Under the pieces are notes generated by a model. That model made no database searches and was not told the DNA's origin. It saw nothing but the letters and a program-made list of their open reading frames with translations. Positions 57,855 to 64,000 of a stretch of DNA of 64,000 nucleotides are shown one piece after another; the first letter of the stretch is position 1; each line of letters starts with the position of its first letter. The stretch covers positions 55,431 to 119,430 of the forward strand of contig JAJIRX010000651.1 of NCBI GenBank assembly GCA_023853785.1. Direction: 5' to 3'. Position numbers and translations under genes: made by a program. The DNA is from Psilocybe azurescens (lineage: Eukaryota; Basidiomycota; Agaricomycetes; Agaricales; Agrocybaceae).

Positions 57855-58939
57855 GCGATATAATTCGCTTTAGAGAGGCGTCATTGCGGTTCGAACAATG
57901 AGCGCATGATATTCTGCAATAACACCGCAAGTCTACCAAACACCTTAAAAATTAGCCAAGATTCACTGAAAAGTCACCGTTGTACAGACCGGGCTTTTGA
58001 AGAAGCTTTCCTGGTCGCCAAGGTCTGTCAAGTTGAACATGCCAGAGCATCATAAAGCAATCAAGACACACCTTTGACTATGGTTTCCTCAAACTTTCCT
58101 CGTGATTTACACGCCACGAATTACACTATGTGTGTCCCAGACCGTCTGCAGTGCAAACATAAAGCAACCGAAACAGAGGCATGAAAACTTCATCCTCTGA
58201 ATCATATCGTTCTCAGCGAGCAATAGACAATCGTCATATCAAATTACTGTACTCCAATAGCAGAGGTTGCTACATACTGAACTAAGTGTATATTAGAGGT
58301 ATTCATTACTTTACAATACTCTTTTGGTGAGCGATGCTGGCTGTTATGGGATAGATCCTGCAGGCGCGCTTGAGGCGCGCGCGCAAATGGGATGCTAGAA
58401 TGTTGGAACGAAGGGAAAGTGTCACATTGTCACACCAGCGTCTTTGATATACGACGACGATTTCCATGCCGCTTTTGAAAACCGCCTTCTCGGCTTCATC
58501 GGCATGAAATTTCGCCCTGTATATCACCCTCGCACACTTATTTTCTCGCGCTTTCCCCTCTCATTCCTCCCATCGCACTTGTAAATCAAAATTAGACCAA
58601 TTCTCACTTCCATTGACTATGATTGCACTCGTACATAGATATATTATGATTGAGAATAATTCCATCAAACTTCGCGCACTGCTTGTTTTCACATCATATT
58701 TGATAAAGCGCAGTGCTGACTTAGTAGGGAGAGGACAGTGATTAAAATTAAAAATGGTCGCCGTGCTCGGAGATTTGATAATTAAACTAGCACACAAACT
58801 ATCGCACAACTATACTAGACAGTAGCGGTTATAGTGGTAATGATATGCTGGGAGGGGATGAAATCGGATGCTAATGCACGTTAGAACAGAAAGTGAAGTC
58901 GGCCCGCCGGGTCTGAACTAATCAAAGTGCGCGAGACCT

Positions 58940-59248
58940 TCAGCATATCATCCAACTCCTGATGGTTGTGATTAGTATTGTTGGTATGTGTCGTATCCCG
59001 AATTTTAAATGAAAGAAATCTGGCAAATTGTCGATGGGAAGTGCAGATCGCATCGGTGCTACCAATGAAAAATATTCTTCGCCAGATCGGTACAGGAAAC
59101 GAAATCGCAACGGGTTGTGGAGTCCCCATGTTGCCTACAAGACGGTTCAGAAGCAATATCATATCCAGATCAACGTACATACCTCCAACGAATCCAAGTC
59201 ATTCTGCGACCAGATATGGTCAACTGCGCTAATAATGTCTCCCGATCT
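58940..59248 (-). CDS. Spliced minus-strand gene 3' end, unknown product
   Basis: The upstream exon (down to 59183) reads GDIISAVDHIWSQNDLDSLE. A 48-nt intron 59182-59135 has a perfect GTATGT donor, a CTGAAC branch-like box and TTGTAG acceptor. The next exon, 59134-58940, is in phase and reads ATWGLHNPLRFRFLYRSGEE, YFSLVAPMRSALPIDNLPDF, FHLKFGIRHIPTILITTIRS and stops at 58940. The composition and the in-phase junction support a real gene. Its 5' exons may lie between 59250 and 59541. No family recognised. Confidence 0.45.
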
Positions 59249-59949
59249 AAGGCCGCGTAATTATTGAAAAAGTACGGAGTAGCAAGAGATACAGGCATAG
59301 AAACGATGTATTGACGCTTTGGATGAGGAAAGGCTGGTTGGTACGCCTCTGAAGTTGAATTTGGAGCCATAAAAGCCGATGCACTCGCGTACGGGAACCT
59401 TGACGGGTTGGTTATAGTAGAAAATGCTGATGGAAAGGAGAAGCATTTATGGCATATTTTGAAGGCCACGAGAAATATAAAAAGGGGTACGAAGCAAGTG
59501 ATTAATTGCTGAAAGTTGATCAAGGAGAAGGAGACGATCATGGTTGGGAGAGAGAAAGTTAGCGATTTGAAAGCGATTTAAACATATTTAAAGCTTACAA
59601 CACAAAGGAAAAGAGGTACTAAGCAAGCGATTGACCTTCAGACAAAGGCGAGCTCGAGTGGCGAGAGGAAAGCGTGAGAATATATTGAGATTGTCCTGTT
59701 ATCGCACAATTACAACTAGATGATCGTGTCAGTAACACGACTTAAAGTTAGCACCTTGTACTAGTAAGACGCACAAAGGTGCATAGTCTGTTAAGAAGGC
59801 GGTGATTTCCTTATGCTAACGTTCTCCAGCCTTAAGGAATTCAAGAATTTGACTCTCAGGCTGAAGTCAGTTCAAGATTACCATCGCCTACGTGTAAACA
59901 TATAGACAAGAGAAATAGTACATCAAACTTTGTACAATTATGTTCTGTA

Positions 59950-62900
59950 TCAAACCGACGTAACTCGAGATAAACTTACGCATACGGCAACGTCTTGCCC
60001 TTCCCACGGAATAACACATTTGGCGTAGTGAGTATCGACCATAGATAAGGGAATAACTTCAATAAAGTCCTCCATCTCAACGCCCCAAATATTTGCTCCG
60101 AGATATGGGTAGTGAGCGTAGGGACCGCTCTTTGATTTTCGCCGTCTGAAGTCGTTTGACAACGAGCCAAATAGTGTCGAACAGAAGACTTTCACGGAAG
60201 AAAAGAATATCCTGAATGCAATAGGGTATTGAGTCGTAAAGAATCTGACTGTTGCCTTCGTGGATGGAAGCCCTAGTATATGAAACACGACCTTGTGTAT
60301 ATCGACCTATAACGTTGGCAGGAGGACATTGAGAAATTTTATAGGTCATCTTAATCACATTCCGGACGTTCGAGTCGAGTTGAGTTTCTGAACTTTGGTG
60401 GTAATAAATGTCATCGTTGCCGAGTTCCGTATCCTGGTCGTCGACTTCAATTTCCTGCGCTGTAGCTGTAGCGTAACTTGCTAGAGAATTTTGATTCTGA
60501 GGTCGAACAAATCTCTCGAACATCGAGGCGCAATTGAGAATGATGGGAGGGCATGTTACTTTGGAAAATAGCGCTCTGAGATTCGATCTTCTATGCCACG
60601 ACTCTGCGATTGTAGCCTCGTACTCGCCTGAGTTTTATCAGCTATATATAACGTTCCAACCCCAAATATTGGAATGATGGCTTACCTGGATGGTAATTGG
60701 TGTGAATTCGCTGAAGTGTTCCGATCATACGCTCAAAAGGAAATGTCCACCAGCCATGCACAGGCCCGTACGCAGATAGAAATTCCCAAGATGTAAGGCC
60801 ATATGGTGATTAGGATGGCATTTGTAGTCCGGAAAGACGCGCCAATTCCTGACGGTAAACCAGCATGTGATCGAGATAAAGTTCCCGTGTCTAGCCGATG
60901 TTTTTCGAGAAGTTATGATGGAAATTGCCTGGAATAACGCCATCGTCAGCTTGAGAAGATCTTGACGTTCACGGCTCGCAATGTCGTTGCAGCTTCTTGA
61001 CCATAGGCGAATGAGAGTGACGGAAGATAAAGAGATCCTGCTGCTCGCCATTGATCAGATTTCAGTTTGGGACCAGAGGAAGAAATTGACGTAGGAATTG
61101 AAGTCGCCCAAGATGGCTTTACCATCACTTGAATGTCTCGTCGTATTTCACCCATATCTTCAGAAGTAAGTAAGTAACCCTGTCTGCCACTTAATCCAGG
61201 GGAGGTACGAGAGGCTGGCAATATCTCAGGCTGTTTAGTTCGCTACATTGAGAGTAAATTTGAGTCGGTCGGGGTCAGAAGCCGAGCAGTGATAGAAAAT
61301 TGTACCACTACCCATCTCACCACAATCTCTGCCAGTTCTGGTTTGCGGTACTTTTTCTTGACAGGAGAGGAGGTATCTATGCCTGTGGCTGTCACAGTCA
61401 TCGGGATACAACCAAGTCCTTTACAGACATAAATTAGCGACGATAGATGGCAGGCTTTTCCGGCCCAATGTTTGGCATGCTTCTGAATAGTAGCTTCTAC
61501 GTCTGGGCCTTTTGGAGCGGTTGTTTCAGCCAGTCTTCCAAGCGCCTGACGCTTGCCTTTTGGGTCGGGGTGAAAAGATCAGTGTCCAAGTTATCAGCGG
61601 TGTAGGGAATAAACGTCCTGCAAGGGAATTGACGACAGGCAAGCCTTCTTTGGGAATCTTTTTACATCCCAAGATATTCTGAAAGTGCTCCTTGATCAAA
61701 CCCAAGAAGAGGTTGTGCATCGGATCGATCGGCAGGTGCTTGGTTGCGTCATAGTATGGCAAACGAAGCAATTCCGAGGAACGCAGGCCCGATAAGTCGA
61801 AGGAACTGTCCGCCAGGTTTTGAGTTGCTGCGTCACGGTACTTTTGAGCACGAAGTCGGCAGGAATCGTTGGTGCGCCATGTCCAGGTAGTATATTCAAC
61901 GTCGTTGTAAGAATGCTTAGTAAGACTGCAAGTGCAAACTGAACAGAAAAATTCGTGATTATGCGAAGAGAAGCCGCCAATTTTGCGAGCAGCAGGAAGA
62001 TCTGCTATAACTGCAATGAGAGCGCAAAGATCCATCGCCCGAGTTCATAGAGAGCCGTCCGAAACGTACGCCTTCCCAAAATAACAACAATTCATCAACC
62101 AAGGGCCGCAATAATGGGTTAATGGAGTCAAGGCTAGGCTCAGAGGGTCCTGGAATAATGCCGGCAAGGAAGATGTTCTCGGGTTTGTAGCGGATGTCGA
62201 TGGGAAGATTAAGACATATCAAGGCGATGACACCGATCGACACTTTCTTACCGGCAGTCAAATTTCTCAGAGGGTTGAAGAAATCGAATCCAAGAGAGAA
62301 AAGGTATCTGCCTGAAGTCTCGTCACCGATTTTGCTAAAGTGCGTCTTTGTCGTGTCCTTTGAGTTCCTTGATACGCGTTGCCTGGAAAATATCTTCGAT
62401 ATCACCGTGCTCATCTGATTTCATCCTCTGCCAGGCTGAATCCATCTTCTCCTCGTATGTTCTCCGTGAAACGAGGTTAGCCATCCAATCATGAAAGCTG
62501 AAAGCAATGTATGGTTTGATCGGCGTATTGATCCGGCCTTTTCCAATCCGTGTAGGGCGAACCAGCAGCTCTCTGCAGGATCTAGTAGGACCTCCCTAAT
62601 TCATAGGTCTTCGCGAGCTCGACATCTCTCCGGGTAGACAGGGATATCATGCACCATTTCCGCCGAGTAGATCTCGTAGCACTTGGGGCACGCGTACACT
62701 GTACTGTGCGTCGAGATTGAAATAGCTTGTTGCCGTACGGACGTCACGAGGAAATTTGCTCAGAAGCCTCTGAATTACGGGTGGGACGGTAATTTGAGAG
62801 GCTGAAATAGCTGTCTCTTGCACGATGTAATCGCACATTTGAAAGATCCAGTGGCAACCGCCGAGAAAGGCCAAGAATAACTTGGATGGCTACGACCATG

Positions 62901-63650
62901 AACGCGAGTTGAATGATAGAATTGGCCGATTGCATGATAGGTTTGAAGTGTCGTCCTTGTAGTCAACATATTAGGCAATGAAAGGTATTAGATCAGATAT
63001 GTTTTTACCTGAATCGTAAACCCGAGGTGCACTCGATGTAACTCTCTCGTTTCTTGAGCTCCTTTGTATACAAATCATTAATGTTCTTAACTTGATTCCA
63101 AGAAGATCGAGTGCCGTTTGCGCATTCTCGGTGAGTGTTTTAATGGAAGGGTGCTTTCGGGTTGGCCCATGTTTTGCCGGGCGAGCGAAACTACAGATCT
63201 CTCGACAAATCCTTGAACAGAGGTACACATCTCCAAACCATCCAGTAAAGAAGAGTCCTTGAGTGGTCCGGGATTTAGATCGAGACGCCTGATCGTTTGC
63301 TGCTGAGCCGTGATTTCATCCAGGATAAGGCCGATGTGAGCCGCCATCCGTTTTTCTTGTCGATAATATAATCGGAGTTGGGCTTGATGACTGAGGATGG
63401 TATCAGATTGATTTGTTCGATCGTCAAACTCTCCATTTGTTCCTCTATATGCTGTTGATGAACAGCGAGGGCCTCTGTTTGAGCATCCCAGGCGTGATAT
63501 CCAACTCGCAAGTCCTCTCTCTGTTGCTGGAATTGGTGTGCTTTATAGTCCCTGGCGTTAAGCAGTTTGCCCTGCTCTCCAGTGATCGGATCGGTAAAGT
63601 CACAACAGCGTCGAAATTTGCAGCAGGAGAGCCGCTGCTCTGTTAATCGC
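59950..63650 (-). pseudogene. Plavaka/Tnp2-like CACTA transposase relic
   Basis: Read from the right. A Cys/His N-terminal finger CCDFTDPITGEQGKLLNARD near 63590, QREDLRVGYHAWDAQTEALA, then SKFPRDVRTATSYFNLDAQY near 62740 with ACPKCYEIYSAEMV. Then FHDWMANLVSRRTYEEKMDS (62480) and the conserved core FNPLRNLTAGKKVSIGVIAL, NLPIDIRYKPENIFLAGIIP, GPSEPSLDSINPLLRPLVDE (62090-62290). Later YYDATKHLPIDPMHNLFLGL, the Tnp2-type motif (61690-61750), CHPNHHMALHLGNF (60800) and the C-terminal EDFIEVIPLSMVDTHYAK ending at 59950. The order matches the agaricomycete Plavaka family. Many frame changes break it. I did not find CACTA ends. Confidence 0.75.
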
Positions 63651-63838
63651 GGGCGGCATGAAGGTATGATAGTGGTCTGGTATCAGAGGTCCAGATGGAC
63701 TACTAGATAAGACGTCGATAAAGATTAGTTTTTCCTCACGCTCTCAATAAGCGACATAAATGCACACTGTAGCACGGAGGTTTTGCTTATGTCGTATGGA
63801 ACAAGAAAAGGCGATGAATCTCCATAGTACACTACTCG

Positions 63839-64000
63839 TTAAATTATGTATTCGACTGGCACCGCATCAATAATTTGTCGCAAAACAGGCAGAAATTGTT
63901 GTTTTGTATCAATTTCAACACGACAACAAGGACACAATGGGGGTGCCCTGGCCAATCGGAGTGCCCCTGGTTCTGGTTTCTTGGAAAGGATCCACGATTC
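63839..64000 (-). CDS. 3' end of a possible RING-type gene, cut by the window edge
   Basis: On the minus strand the frame enters at 64000 and reads ILESWILSKKPEPGALRLAR, APPLCPCCRVEIDTKQQFLP, VLRQIIDAV and stops at 63839. The CPCCR pair after an ESW..K segment resembles the second zinc-binding half of a RING finger, as found in ubiquitin ligases. With only 53 residues visible this is tentative. The gene is separate from the transposase to its left. Confidence 0.3.
   Translation of the reverse strand, partial: ESWILSKKPEPGALRLARAPPLCPCCRVEIDTKQQFLPVLRQIIDAVPVEYII

Noticed and set aside
57885..57905. tRNA B-box-like GGTTCGAAC
   Set aside because: No A box, anticodon arm or acceptor stem can be folded around it.
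59135..59182. A glycosyltransferase-like DXD text (MYVDLDMILL) on the minus strand
   Set aside because: It falls inside a 48-nt stretch with perfect intron signals; splicing it out joins two exons in phase, so the motif is most likely intronic.

Overview
The window looks like a transposon-packed interval of a filamentous basidiomycete, most likely an agaricomycete. Short GT..AG introns of about 48-81 nt can be placed in several genes. The element families (chromodomain Ty3/gypsy, Ty1/copia, a fungal-type Helitron, a pogo-type DDE element and a Plavaka/Tnp2-like CACTA transposase) are those I know from agaricomycete genomes. This assignment rests on protein-family recollection; no searches could be run.

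Layout. (1) 1-22760 holds one spliced host-type gene of unknown function. It is split by a first Ty3/gypsy element (302-14752, TSD AACTC), which is itself split by a Ty1/copia element (5410-10872, TSD ACAAT). The host gene is split again by a second Ty3/gypsy element (15005-22026, TSD ATACT/ATACC). Removing the three elements rejoins the host frame, apart from one single-base frameshift. (2) About 22761-31800 carries a decayed Helitron: a cysteine-rich N-terminal part, a Rep domain, a PIF1-type helicase and a protease-like tail. (3) 32517-35119 is a broken Spt5-like (NGN-KOW) gene. (4) 35790-38963 is a pogo-type DNA transposon with visible terminal inverted repeats and TA duplication. (5) 42350-39160 (minus) is a broken BTB/POZ-family gene. 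(6) 46239-50817 is a multi-exon P-loop GTPase-type gene. Its interior holds about 36 tandem 70-bp units (47784-50306), each built like a complete spliceosomal intron plus a three-base NNT 'exon'. (7) 50818-59900 is AT-rich and gene-poor: a hAT/BED zinc-finger remnant, a strong hairpin, a palindrome cluster and a few small spliced reading frames. (8) 63650-59950 (minus) is a Plavaka/CACTA transposase relic, followed by the 3' end of a possible RING-type gene running off the right edge.

Almost every long gene carries single-base frameshifts, sometimes in compensating pairs, although the LTR pairs are nearly identical. That points to copying of already defective elements, to indel errors in the assembly, or to both. 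The most unusual signals are the intron-like tandem array in the GTPase gene, the extra ORFs after pol in both gypsy elements, the 11-nt self-primer of the second gypsy element, and the duplicated module and protease-like tail of the Helitron.
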